Below are positions 42,252 through 50,506 of a stretch of DNA of 64,000 nt, piece by piece. The stretch comes from Streptomyces chattanoogensis (GTDB lineage Bacteria > Actinomycetota > Actinomycetes > Streptomycetales > Streptomycetaceae). The stretch lies in assembly GCF_001294335.1 (NCBI RefSeq), contig NZ_LGKG01000113.1:57262-121261 (forward strand), read 5' to 3'. The stretch's first letter is position 1, and every line of letters begins with the position of its first letter. A program made the position numbers and the translations under genes. The notes under the pieces were generated by a model. It worked only from the letters and a program-made list of their open reading frames with translations. It had not been told where the DNA came from and searched no databases.

Positions 42252-42773
42252 ATGAGCACCTCCCGCACCTCCCTCACCCTCGTCCAGGGCGATATCACCG
42301 AGCAGTCCGTGGATGCCGTCGTCAACGCCGCCAACTCCTCCCTCATGGGCGGCGGGGGAGTGGACGGCGCGATCCACCGCCGCGGCGGCCCCGAGATCCT
42401 CGACGAGTGCCGCGATCTGCGCGCTTCCCGGTACGGCCGCGGCCTGCCCACCGGCGCGGCGGTCGCCACCACCGCCGGCCGGCTGCCCGCCCGTTGGGTG
42501 ATCCACACCGTGGGGCCCCGCTTTTCCCGCGAGGAGGACCGGTCGGAGTTGCTGGCCTCGTGTTACCGGGAGTCGCTGAAGGTGGCGGACGCACTCGGGG
42601 CGCGTACGGTGGCGTTTCCGGCCGTCTCGGCCGGCATCTACGGGTGGCCGATGGAGGACGCCGCCCGGATCGCGGTGGAGACGGTGCGGGGCACGGAGAC
42701 ATCGGTCGAGGAGGTCAGGTTCGTCCTCTTCGACGACCGGGCATACGAGGCGTTCGCCGCGCAGCTGGGGTGA
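42252..42773 (+). CDS. Macrodomain protein, O-acetyl-ADP-ribose deacetylase type (YmdB-like)
   Basis: The 173-residue single macrodomain binds and hydrolyses ADP-ribose esters. The family blocks are LVQGDITEQSVDAVVNAAN, SSLMGGGGVDGAIHRRGG (catalytic loop 1), TGAAVATTAGRLPARWVIHTVGP and FPAVSAGIYGWP (phosphate loop). VNAAN and GGGVDGAIH match the MacroD/YmdB class, which removes O-acetyl from O-acetyl-ADP-ribose and mono-ADP-ribose from proteins. The ATG at 42252 is used. The sirtuin at 35962 makes this class of substrate. Confidence 0.92.
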   Translation: MSTSRTSLTLVQGDITEQSVDAVVNAANSSLMGGGGVDGAIHRRGGPEILDECRDLRASRYGRGLPTGAAVATTAGRLPARWVIHTVGPRFSREEDRSELLASCYRESLKVADALGARTVAFPAVSAGIYGWPMEDAARIAVETVRGTETSVEEVRFVLFDDRAYEAFAAQLG

Positions 42774-42948
42774 TACCGGTGCGGCGCAGCCGCGATGCGG
42801 TGCGCTTACGGGTGCGCTGACGGCAGGTCATCGGCGCGCGGCGGCGCCCTCGGTCGTGCTCGGACGCCCTCGAGCCGGAAGCCGCCGGTGAGTTCGTGGA
42901 TCCGTCAGGGACGCGAGGTGGGTGAGGTGCCTGCGCTGTTCGGCCGCC

Positions 42949-43593
42949 TCATCCGCCGGCCTGCCCGTCCTGGTCTGCCGGCGGCAGACCGAGCAGCCCC
43001 CGGACCGCCCGCTCGGCGAGCTCGGTGTCGTAGGGCGCCTGACCGGCGAGATGGATCCCGACCGCCTCCACCACGCCCAGATAGGCGTGGGCCGTCTCCT
43101 GGGGCGGCGGTCCGGCGGGGATCGCGCCGCTGCTGCGTCCGGCGCTGATCAGAGCGGCGCAGTGGGCGATGAACTCCTCGCCGATGTCGCTGATCGCCCG
43201 GCCGACCGGATGGCTCTGCCCGGTGAACTCGACGCGCAGGGTCAGCATGACGCGGGCCACCTCGCGGCGGCAGTAGACGGCGTGCCCCCGTGCGAGCGCG
43301 ATCAGTGCGGCGACCGGGTCGGGTGCGGCGTCCGCGAGGTGGCGCACCTCGGCGTTCCAGGTCTCCTCGACCCACTTCACGACCGCCAGCGCCAGGTCTT
43401 CCTTGTTGGCGAACAGGTGGTACAGGGCGCCGCGCGTATAGCCGGCCTCGCTCGCCACCCGCTCCAGCACCAAGTTGGCATACCCGTACTCGGACAGCCC
43501 GCGCGCCGCGGCCTCCAGCAGTGCGCTCCTGGTCCGGGCGCGCCGGTCCGCCTGCGTCCGGCGGGGGCTCTCCGGGGTCTCCGCCGTCGTCAC
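42949..43593 (-). CDS. TetR-family transcriptional repressor
   Basis: The 214-residue regulator has N-terminal HTH RTRSALLEAAARGLSEYGYANLV, with recognition helix region YTRGALYHLFANKEDL. The ligand domain follows from about residue 85. The start is GTG 43593; the palindrome at 43602-43623 lies immediately upstream, so it should repress itself. It is divergent from the Azt/Znu-like ABC genes (43777) and may control them, although zinc uptake is usually under Zur. The ligand is unknown. Confidence 0.88.
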   Translation of the reverse strand: MTTAETPESPRRTQADRRARTRSALLEAAARGLSEYGYANLVLERVASEAGYTRGALYHLFANKEDLALAVVKWVEETWNAEVRHLADAAPDPVAALIALARGHAVYCRREVARVMLTLRVEFTGQSHPVGRAISDIGEEFIAHCAALISAGRSSGAIPAGPPPQETAHAYLGVVEAVGIHLAGQAPYDTELAERAVRGLLGLPPADQDGQAGG

Positions 43594-43601
43594 GGCAGCT
43601 C

Positions 43602-43623
43602 ACATACACGCATGTCTGTATGT
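43602..43623. promoter_or_regulatory. TetR operator palindrome
   Basis: ACATACA and TGTATGT arms flank a central CATG: ACATACA-CG-CATG-TC-TGTATGT. The 22-bp AT-rich dyad lies 8 bp from the tetR start and 153 bp from the ABC ATPase start, in a region of much higher GC. It is a typical TetR-family autoregulatory site. Confidence 0.7.
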
Positions 43624-43776
43624 TACACGGGTCAGGCCGGTCGAGTGCGGGGCCGGGGCGGCGCGAACCCGTGGCCGCGCCACGGCATGTGGCCCCGGCG
43701 CCGCCCCCGCACCCCGTTCCGGGGAAGTTTCCTTCTGGCGGGAACTCGACGGCCCGGCGCACCGACTAAGTGGGCT

Positions 43777-44466
43777 GTGGGACGGAGCGAGGATCGGCCA
43801 GGGGCCCCGGAGGGGCGGCAGGGGAGCGGTTCGGGTGGCCTCGACGTGCGGCTTCGGGGCGTGGTGTGCCGGCACGGCCGTCTGGAGGCCGTGCGGGGGG
43901 TCGAGTTGGAGGTGGCCGCCGGGGAGCGGATCGCTCTGACCGGTACGAACGGGTCGGGCAAGACGACGTTGCTGCGGGCGGTGCTCGGGCTGCACCGGCG
44001 GTTCGAGGGGGAGATCCTGGTCGGTGGCCGGGGGTGCCGCAGCGCCGCCGAGTGGGCCTGGCGGCGGCGGGCGTGCGGCTGGATACCGCAGCGCCCGGCG
44101 GCCGGCCGGTTCCCGTTGCTGGCCGGGGAGTTGCTGGCGAGCAGCGGTGCCCCGGCGGAGGCGGCAGTTGCTGCCGGACGGCTGGGGGTGGGGGGTCTGG
44201 CGGACCGGCCGGTGGGCAGTCTCTCGGGCGGCCAGCTGCAGCGTATGCACCTGGCGCGTGCGGTGGGGTGTGTGGCGGCCGGGGCGGGCGTGCTGCTCGC
44301 GGACGAGCCGACCGCGGCGCTGGACTTCGCGGGGCAGGAGGAGGCGGCCGAGGTGCTCACCTCGCTGCCGGTGACGCTGCTCGTGGTGACCCACGACCGG
44401 GCGATGGCGGCGCGGTGCGACCGGACGCTGGAGATGGCTGCCGGACGGCTGCGGGAGGTGTCGTGA
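43777..44466 (+). CDS. Metal ABC transporter ATP-binding protein (AztA/ZnuC-like)
   Basis: The 229-residue ATPase energises the importer formed with the next two genes. Walker A is GTNGSGKTT, the signature is SLSGGQLQRMHLARA, Walker B is VLLADEPTAALD, and the switch His is in VVTHDR. Between them, CGWIPQRPAAGRFPLLAGELL is typical of the Azt/Znu-type ATPases. The GTG at 43777 is the best-placed start, but residues before LDVRLRGVV are not conserved and a later GTG is possible. The permease follows 88 bp later. Confidence 0.83.
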   Translation: MGRSEDRPGAPEGRQGSGSGGLDVRLRGVVCRHGRLEAVRGVELEVAAGERIALTGTNGSGKTTLLRAVLGLHRRFEGEILVGGRGCRSAAEWAWRRRACGWIPQRPAAGRFPLLAGELLASSGAPAEAAVAAGRLGVGGLADRPVGSLSGGQLQRMHLARAVGCVAAGAGVLLADEPTAALDFAGQEEAAEVLTSLPVTLLVVTHDRAMAARCDRTLEMAAGRLREVS

Positions 44467-44554
44467 GCGCCGTGCCCGTGGCCGCCGGGCCGCAGTCGAG
44501 GACGAGAGTCGCACCTCTGCGCCGCGGGGGCGGAGAAGCGAACAAGGGGGCACG

Positions 44555-45427
44555 GTGAGCACGCTCGGACAGATCGGTGACCTGCTGCAACTGGTCCCGG
44601 TGCAGCGGGCCGGGGTGGGGCTGCTGCTCGGCGCCCTCGGGCTGCCGGTGGTCGGTGTGGTGATCGTCGGCCTCGACATCATGCCGGTGCGTTTCGCGAT
44701 GATGCATGTGGCCCTGCTCGGCATCGCCATAGGTCAACTCGTGGGCCTGGACCCGGTGTTGTGTGCACTGGTGGCATGCGGGCTGGCCGGGGCGGGGGTT
44801 GCGCCGCTGGCTCGTACCGCCGAGGGCCTGTCCGGGGCGATGGGGCTGCTGATGAGCCTGGCGATCGCCGCCGCATTGCTGATGCTGGCGCTCTCCGGGG
44901 TGAACGCCAACGGGGCGTTCGCGCTGCTGTGGGGGTCGATTCTGGCGGTGGGGCCGGCCGATCTCGTCGTCCTGGGCGTGCTGGCAGCGGCGGTGCCCGC
45001 GCTGTTTCTCTGGAGCCGCCGCGATCTCGCCCTGCTGCTGCACGACCGGGAGCTGGCGATGTGCTCCGGCGTGGCGGTGCAGCGGCTGACCGTGGTGCTG
45101 CTGGTCCTGGTGGCGGTCGCGGTGGCCGGTGCCATCCGTCTGACAGGCGCACTGCTGGTGGACGCGCTGACGCTGCTGCCCGCACTCGCCGCCCGCCGCC
45201 TCGGCCGTTCGCTGGTGTCGATCACGCTCTGGGCGATCGGCATCGGCGTCGCCGTGAACGTCGCCGGTTTTCTGATCTCGCTCGCCTGGGACCTGCCGCC
45301 CGGTCCGGTCCTCGTCCTCGCCGCGGGGGCGGTCGCCCTTGCCGCGCATCTCGTACCCGAACGGAGAACCTCCTCATGGCGCACATCCGTCTCCTCGTCC
45401 GCCCCCTCGCCGCAGTCACCGCACTGA
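44555..45427 (+). CDS. Metal ABC transporter permease (AztB/ZnuB-like)
   Basis: The 290-residue membrane subunit has eight or nine predicted helices and belongs to the ABC-3 permease family for Zn, Mn or Fe uptake. VVGVVIVGLDIMPVRFAMMHVALLG at residues 32-56 is the conserved first block. ALLVDALTLLPALAARRLGRSL near 205-226 is the coupling region contacting the ATPase. The GTG at 44555 follows AAGGGGG. Its last 52 bases overlap the start of the binding-protein gene in another frame. Confidence 0.83.
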   Translation: MSTLGQIGDLLQLVPVQRAGVGLLLGALGLPVVGVVIVGLDIMPVRFAMMHVALLGIAIGQLVGLDPVLCALVACGLAGAGVAPLARTAEGLSGAMGLLMSLAIAAALLMLALSGVNANGAFALLWGSILAVGPADLVVLGVLAAAVPALFLWSRRDLALLLHDRELAMCSGVAVQRLTVVLLVLVAVAVAGAIRLTGALLVDALTLLPALAARRLGRSLVSITLWAIGIGVAVNVAGFLISLAWDLPPGPVLVLAAGAVALAAHLVPERRTSSWRTSVSSSAPSPQSPH

Positions 45428-46182
45428 GTGCGGGGCTGGCCCTGCTGACCGGCTGCGGCGACGGTTCCGGCACGTCCGGCGCATCGGGCCCGGCCGCGTC
45501 CGGCCCCGTCGTGGTCGCCACCTCGACCTGGGAGGCGGCGCTGGCGAAGGCGGCCGGGGCGAAGAACGTCACTTCCATCGTTCCCGCATCGATCCGCCAT
45601 GCGCCCGACTACGACCTCAAGCCGTCCGACCTGACGGCGGTCGCCGGGGCCGACTACGTCGTCTACGCGTCCTTCGAGCCCTGGGCCGGGCGGATCAAGG
45701 AGGCGGCGGGCTCCAAGGCCAAGCTGGTCGAGGTGAACCTGGACAACACACCCGCGGCGGCCAAGGCCGAGGTGACGAAGCTGGGTGCGAAGTTCGGGAC
45801 GGAGCGCGCCGCGGCCAAGTGGAACGCCAGGTTCACGACGGAGTGGAACGCCCTCGCCCGGCAGGTGAAGGCCACCTGGCCCGGTGGCAAGGCCCCGGCG
45901 GTGGCGGCCCAGATGTTCACCACGTGGGCCGCGAAACTGGCGGGGGCCAAGACGGTCGGTATGTACGGACCCGAGGCGGTCACGCCCGCCCAGCTGTCCG
46001 CGCTGTCGGCGAAGAAGCCCCAGTACGTGCTGGAGAACGCGAACATGTCGGCCGGGACCGTACTGCCGGGCTCGGGAGCCAAGCAGCTCGACATCGTCAA
46101 CTATCCCGGGAAGGACCTCGATCTGCTGGCGGTCTATCGCAACGCGGCCGGTCAGATGGAGAAGGCGTTCTCCGGTTCCTGA
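45376..46182 (+). CDS. Metal-type ABC substrate-binding lipoprotein with atypical metal site
   Basis: The 268-residue lipoprotein has signal peptide and lipobox ALLTGC with Cys27. It has the TroA/ZnuA-type fold: VVVATSTWEAALAKAAGAKNV, then IRHAPDYDLKPSDL (first metal His and the DYDLKPSD motif), and the C-terminal KQLDIVNYPGKDLDLLAVY. The mature chain contains only this one His. Family members bind Zn or Mn through two or three His plus Asp/Glu, so the site is degenerate or the ligand differs. It overlaps the permease gene by 52 bp and the convergent gene by 31 bp. Confidence 0.82.
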   Translation: MAHIRLLVRPLAAVTALSAGLALLTGCGDGSGTSGASGPAASGPVVVATSTWEAALAKAAGAKNVTSIVPASIRHAPDYDLKPSDLTAVAGADYVVYASFEPWAGRIKEAAGSKAKLVEVNLDNTPAAAKAEVTKLGAKFGTERAAAKWNARFTTEWNALARQVKATWPGGKAPAVAAQMFTTWAAKLAGAKTVGMYGPEAVTPAQLSALSAKKPQYVLENANMSAGTVLPGSGAKQLDIVNYPGKDLDLLAVYRNAAGQMEKAFSGS

Positions 46183-46790
46183 CCGGCCGGGTCGGCCAAG
46201 GGCTCGAAGGCCAGGCCGAGGCTCTTCCCCAGCGCCTCCGTCTGTTCGGGCGTGGCGAGGACCACGATGGTGTCGTGGAGGCGCCACCTCGTGCCCTCGA
46301 AGTCGACGACGCGGAAGGAGCGGGGATCGTCGTCGGGGGAGACCGCCTCGACGCACTCGAGGGCCGCCCCGATGTCGTAGTAGTCATCCGAAAGGTGTTC
46401 GGCCGAGAGGGATATGAGCCGGCCGTTGCGTTCGAACTCCAGACGGTCCCAGCGCGGAAATTCGCCGTCCCAGTCCTCTTCTTCGTGCAGCCGGACGTGG
46501 GCGACGGTGACGGCGCCTCCGGTGAGCGCCGCCGCGTCCTGCAGAAGGCTTTCGTCATCCGATTCCAGGAAGTCGAGGTCTTCGGTGTGGAGGGAGACCG
46601 CCACACCGAAGACCTCGAGGGCCTCCGCGACTTCATAGGGATTGAGCGTGTCGCTCGTACAGTCGGCGCATTCCCGAAGGACGCTGTGTGCCTTCTCCTG
46701 GGACAGCATGCCGATCTCCTGGAGGACCGCCGCTACCTGGACATACGTCATCGGCGGTGCGGTGGGTGCGGTGCGCGGTGTGGTCGACAT
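46152..46790 (-). CDS. Acidic soluble protein of unknown function
   Basis: The 212-residue strongly acidic protein has no signal or membrane helix. Visible blocks are MTYVQVAAVLQEIGMLSQEKAHSVLR, NPYEVAEALEVFGVAVSL, and DDPRSFRVVDFEGTRWRLHD near the middle. I recognise no family. Its 3' end overlaps the last 31 bp of the binding-protein gene on the opposite strand. It stands alone, 52 bp downstream of the ligase gene region on the same strand. Confidence 0.65.
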   Translation of the reverse strand: MSTTPRTAPTAPPMTYVQVAAVLQEIGMLSQEKAHSVLRECADCTSDTLNPYEVAEALEVFGVAVSLHTEDLDFLESDDESLLQDAAALTGGAVTVAHVRLHEEEDWDGEFPRWDRLEFERNGRLISLSAEHLSDDYYDIGAALECVEAVSPDDDPRSFRVVDFEGTRWRLHDTIVVLATPEQTEALGKSLGLAFEPLADPAGQEPENAFSI

Positions 46791-46842
46791 GGTGGCAGCC
46801 TGCCAGCCGAGGGACTCCCTCGTGGCGGGTTCGGCCGTGCCA

Positions 46843-48546
46843 CTACGACTGGCCCTCCCGGCCGTCTCCGGTGGGGAACTCGGCGGCCGCCCTCTCCCGT
46901 AGCGCGGCGCGGTCGGGCTTGCCCGCCGGGGTGAGGGGCAGTTCGTCGGTCACCAGCAGCAAGCGCTCCGGATGTTTACGGCGTTCCAGCCCACGCGCGT
47001 CCAAGTGGGCGCACAGGCCCTCCAGTTCGGGCTTGCGGCCGGGCCTCGGTACGACGCAGGCCGCGAGCCGTTCGCCCATCAGCGGATCGGGGACGCCGAC
47101 GCACATCACGTCCCGTATGTCGGGGTGGGAGGAGAGCTCCCCCTCGACCTCGGCGGGGCTGATGTTCGCACCCCCGCGGATGACGATGTCCTTCAGACGG
47201 CCGACGACGCGCAGGGTGCCGTCGGCGCCCAGCATGCCGAGATCGCCGGTACGGACCCAGCCGTCCGCCGTGCGGTAGCGCAGGTTCAGCTCGGGTGCGC
47301 CGACGTAGCACAGCGGGGTCATCGGGCCGCGCGCGAGGATTTCCCCGGTTTCCCCGGAGGTGCCGGAGGACAGGGGGTCGATACGGATCTCGCAGACGGC
47401 CGGATCCGGCCGGCCCACCGCGATCCCCGGGCCGTTGTCGGGGGTGCGGCAGGCGGTATCCGGGCCGGTCAGGCCGCCGTGGCAGTTGACGCCGTCGGCG
47501 GAACCGTAGAGGTTGACCACCGCACAGCCGAAGGCCCGGCGGGCCTCCTCGCGGGTGGCCGCGTCGAGCGCCGAGCCGCCGAGCACCAGCGCGGTCGGCC
47601 CGGCGGGCACCTCGGGTCCGGGCGCCATCCGGTCGAGCATCATGCGCACCATGGTGGGCACGCCCAGCACATGGGTGGGCCGGTGGGCGCGGATCGCCTC
47701 CAGGGCGGCGTCGGGCGTGAAGCGGTCGAGCAGGACGAGGGTTCCGCCGTGCCGGGCGAGGGTGACCGCGGTTCCCGCGCTGCCGAAGGCCGAAGCGAGC
47801 GGCCCGAGGAACAGACAGCGCGGCGGGCTGCCCTCGTGCAGCAGAGAGGCCAGCGTGTTGCCGCGCCCGCCGGCGAGCGCATTGTGCGAGTACGCCACCA
47901 TCTTGGGCTCGGCCTCGGAACCGGAGGAGACCAGGATCCGGGCCGCCGTGTCGGGGTCGGGGCGGGCGGGGGAGAATCCGGTCGCGTCGGTACGCAGAAG
48001 ACCGGCCAGCGACGGACAGCCGTCGGGGACGGGGCCCGGGCCGGCCGCGATCACCGTGCGCAGGGCGGGCAGTTCGCCGGACGCGGCCAGCCCGGCCAGT
48101 TCCCGTGCGTGCGCGACGCCCCGGTGCCCGGTGGCGGCGATGACCGCGCGGGCACCGGAGCGGCCGAGCAGCGAATGGGCCTCCCTGCCGCCCCGCCCGA
48201 CCGGGAACGGCAGCGCCACGGCGCCGAGCGCGGCCAGGGCGAGGTCGGCCGCCACCGCCTCTCTGGTGTTGGGGAGCTGGACGCCCACCACATCGCCGGG
48301 ACGGATGCCTGCCTCGGCGAGCCCGGCGGCCAGACATCGTGCCCGGCGGTCCAGTTCGGCGTAGTCGACCTCACCGTGTGCATCGATCACGGCGGTACGG
48401 CGGGGACCGGCGATCCGGTGGGCGCGGAACAGCGAGTAGAGGTCCAGATCCGGGCAGTGGCCCGCGGCGGCCCAGGCGCGCCGCAGCGATGCCGGGACCA
48501 GATCGCGAAACGGGCCGGACGGCAGGGACCGAGCGGGAGACGTCAT
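46843..48546 (-). CDS. AMP-dependent acyl-CoA synthetase/ligase
   Basis: The 567-residue ANL-superfamily adenylating enzyme converts a carboxylic acid to its acyl-CoA via acyl-AMP. Motif A3 is degenerate (ILVSSGSEAEPKMVAYSHN, against the usual TSGTTGxPKG) but keeps the Pro-Lys. A5 is LYGSADG, A7 is YRTADGWVRTGDLG, and A10 is PLTPAGKPDR with the catalytic Lys. The ATG overlaps the upstream CoA-transferase stop by four bases (ATGA), so the two are co-translated. The acid is unknown; context suggests a dedicated acyl-CoA pathway with the divergent dehydrogenase. Confidence 0.87.
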   Translation of the reverse strand: MTSPARSLPSGPFRDLVPASLRRAWAAAGHCPDLDLYSLFRAHRIAGPRRTAVIDAHGEVDYAELDRRARCLAAGLAEAGIRPGDVVGVQLPNTREAVAADLALAALGAVALPFPVGRGGREAHSLLGRSGARAVIAATGHRGVAHARELAGLAASGELPALRTVIAAGPGPVPDGCPSLAGLLRTDATGFSPARPDPDTAARILVSSGSEAEPKMVAYSHNALAGGRGNTLASLLHEGSPPRCLFLGPLASAFGSAGTAVTLARHGGTLVLLDRFTPDAALEAIRAHRPTHVLGVPTMVRMMLDRMAPGPEVPAGPTALVLGGSALDAATREEARRAFGCAVVNLYGSADGVNCHGGLTGPDTACRTPDNGPGIAVGRPDPAVCEIRIDPLSSGTSGETGEILARGPMTPLCYVGAPELNLRYRTADGWVRTGDLGMLGADGTLRVVGRLKDIVIRGGANISPAEVEGELSSHPDIRDVMCVGVPDPLMGERLAACVVPRPGRKPELEGLCAHLDARGLERRKHPERLLLVTDELPLTPAGKPDRAALRERAAAEFPTGDGREGQS

Positions 48547-50357
48547 GCGAACCTCCAGGGGGAGGGGACGATGAGGGAGCCGTGCGGATCGCGGGTGAAG
48601 GCCCCGCGCAGGCGCGGGTCCTCCGGCAGCGCGGTGAGGTCGGTGATGACAGCGGTCGCGGACAGGCCCCGTTCGCGCAGGACGGCGACCGCCTGATGTG
48701 ACGTCAGTTCCCGGATGCGCGCCGACTCCGCCGCTGCCTCGGCCGAGGAGCCGTCGGCCGGTGCCAGCCATCCGTCGGCCGTCGGCAGCGGCCGGCGGAA
48801 TCCGGCCGGGCGGCGCGGGTCCCGGCCGGCCGCGGCCCGACGCACCGCGGGCGCGGTGAGCGTCTCCGCGGCACCGAGCAGCGAGGACTCCACCGCCACA
48901 CCGCGGCCGGTGCGCTCGCGCAGCAGCAGGCCGGCCAGGACGGCCTCGGCGCCGACCAGCCCGCCGAGCACATCGATCAAGGTCATGAGGGACGGGGCGG
49001 GCGGCTCGTCGGCGGGCCGTACCGCCTCGCCGACGCCGGTACGGGCCTGCACCATGAAGTCGGTGCCCATGGGAGCGCCGGGCAGCCGGCCCGCCCAGCC
49101 GCTGGTGTACGCGTACACCAGGCGCGGGTTGACGGACGCGAGAGAACCCGCGCCCAGCCCCAGCTCCTCCGCCTTGCCCGGGGCCCAGTTGTGCAGGAAG
49201 ACATCCGCGCCGGCCACCAGCTCGCGCAACCCGGCCCGCCCGGCCGGGGACTTGATGTCGGCCTCCACGGCGCGCTTGCCCCGGTTGAGGGCGAGCCACC
49301 GGGCGGAGATCCCCGAGGCACACGGCGGCATACCGCGCAGCGGATCCCCGCCGGGCGGTTCGATCCGTACGACGTCCGCGCCGAGCAGGCCCAGCAGATG
49401 GGCGGCGAGCGGGGCCTGGATGCGGCGGCCCGCCTCCAGCACGGTCAGACCGGAGAGGGGGAGAGCGCCGGAGGGAGGCGAGGGGGCGGCCGCTGCGGGC
49501 TGCGCTCCGGCGTACGGCGTCAGGGTCCAGGGGGCGCCGGGGGCCGCCTCCGCCACCCGCTCGGCCAGCGTGTGCAGGGCGCACACCTCGGCCCCCGAGG
49601 CGGCCGCGGCCTCCCGGATCCGCGTCCAGGAAGCGGCGCGCGCCGTCCGGTGCAGCGCCTCGGGCAGCGGCGCGCAGGCGGTGGCGTAACGGAACTGGAA
49701 GGCGGGCCAGCCGGTGCGCAGCGCCTCCTCCGGCGCGCCGAGCGCCCGCCAGAACCGGGCCCAGGGGGCGGGCTCCAGCGCCTCCAGCTCGAAGCGGGTG
49801 CCGCAGGCGGCGGTGAACGGCGGGCCACCGGGAGCCGAGGGCACGGCCTCCGCCTCGGGCACGTTCGCCGCCGCCGCGTACTGGGAAACCGTCAGCAGTG
49901 CCGCCCGGTCGGCCCCGGTGGCCACCTCCGCGGCGACGCCCCCGCCCCGCGCCCGGCCCAGCAGCGCGGCCAGCAGTCCCTGCACGGTGAGGACGGACGC
50001 ACACGTGGCGGCGTAGTCGACGGCGAGTCCCCGGGGCCCGCCGTCGCGTCTGCCGTGCACCTGCATCATCCCGGTGGCCGCCTGCACGGTCGCCTCGTCG
50101 GCGGCGTCCGCATCCGGCAGGACATCGGCCCAGGCGGTGTGCGCGGTGACCGCACCCGCTCCCGGGCCCGTTGCGGCGAACCGGGCGGCGCCCGGCCGCC
50201 CGCCCGGCGACTCCCGTACTGTCGCGCCGAGCGCCCGCAGACGGCCGAGCGCCGGTGCGGTGAGCGCGGCCGGCCCCGACACCCGGAAGTCCACGTCCTC
50301 CAACGGCCGTTGAGTACCAACGGCAGCGGGCCGACCCACGGCATGCACGGCATTCAC
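48543..50357 (-). CDS. Class-III (CaiB/BaiF) CoA-transferase, two-domain fusion
   Basis: This 604-residue protein is about 1.5 times the usual size. The C-terminal 350 residues form a full CaiB domain: LTVLEAGRRIQAPLAAHLLGLLGADVVRIEPPGGD in two blocks, LNRGKRAVEADIKSPAGR, DVFLHNWAPGKAEELGL, and the catalytic-Asp region LIDVLGGLVGAEAVLAGLL. The N-terminal 270 residues look like a second, reduced copy (VQAATGMMQVHGRRDGGPRG, VDYAATCASVLTVQGLLAALLGRARGG) with its own Asp. It transfers CoA between carboxylates. The GTG at 50357 follows GGAGGGGG. It is coupled to the ligase gene and divergent from the acyl-CoA dehydrogenase. Confidence 0.85.
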   Translation of the reverse strand: MNAVHAVGRPAAVGTQRPLEDVDFRVSGPAALTAPALGRLRALGATVRESPGGRPGAARFAATGPGAGAVTAHTAWADVLPDADAADEATVQAATGMMQVHGRRDGGPRGLAVDYAATCASVLTVQGLLAALLGRARGGGVAAEVATGADRAALLTVSQYAAAANVPEAEAVPSAPGGPPFTAACGTRFELEALEPAPWARFWRALGAPEEALRTGWPAFQFRYATACAPLPEALHRTARAASWTRIREAAAASGAEVCALHTLAERVAEAAPGAPWTLTPYAGAQPAAAAPSPPSGALPLSGLTVLEAGRRIQAPLAAHLLGLLGADVVRIEPPGGDPLRGMPPCASGISARWLALNRGKRAVEADIKSPAGRAGLRELVAGADVFLHNWAPGKAEELGLGAGSLASVNPRLVYAYTSGWAGRLPGAPMGTDFMVQARTGVGEAVRPADEPPAPSLMTLIDVLGGLVGAEAVLAGLLLRERTGRGVAVESSLLGAAETLTAPAVRRAAAGRDPRRPAGFRRPLPTADGWLAPADGSSAEAAAESARIRELTSHQAVAVLRERGLSATAVITDLTALPEDPRLRGAFTRDPHGSLIVPSPWRFA

Positions 50358-50506
50358 GGCAACCCCCTCCGGCGGCGGCACTGCGCCCCGTGTCTCGCAC
50401 AGCTGCAGATGTACGGGAACCGGACGACGACCGGGGCCGACCAACTCCACGGCCAGTAAGTCGGACCGTCGGTTCACCGAGTTCCCGGTGAATGCGGAGG
50501 AAAGCC

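Noticed and set aside
42922..43770. Plus-strand open frame running into the ABC ATPase gene from the left.
   Set aside because: It is antisense to the TetR gene; ATPase homology begins only after about 43850.
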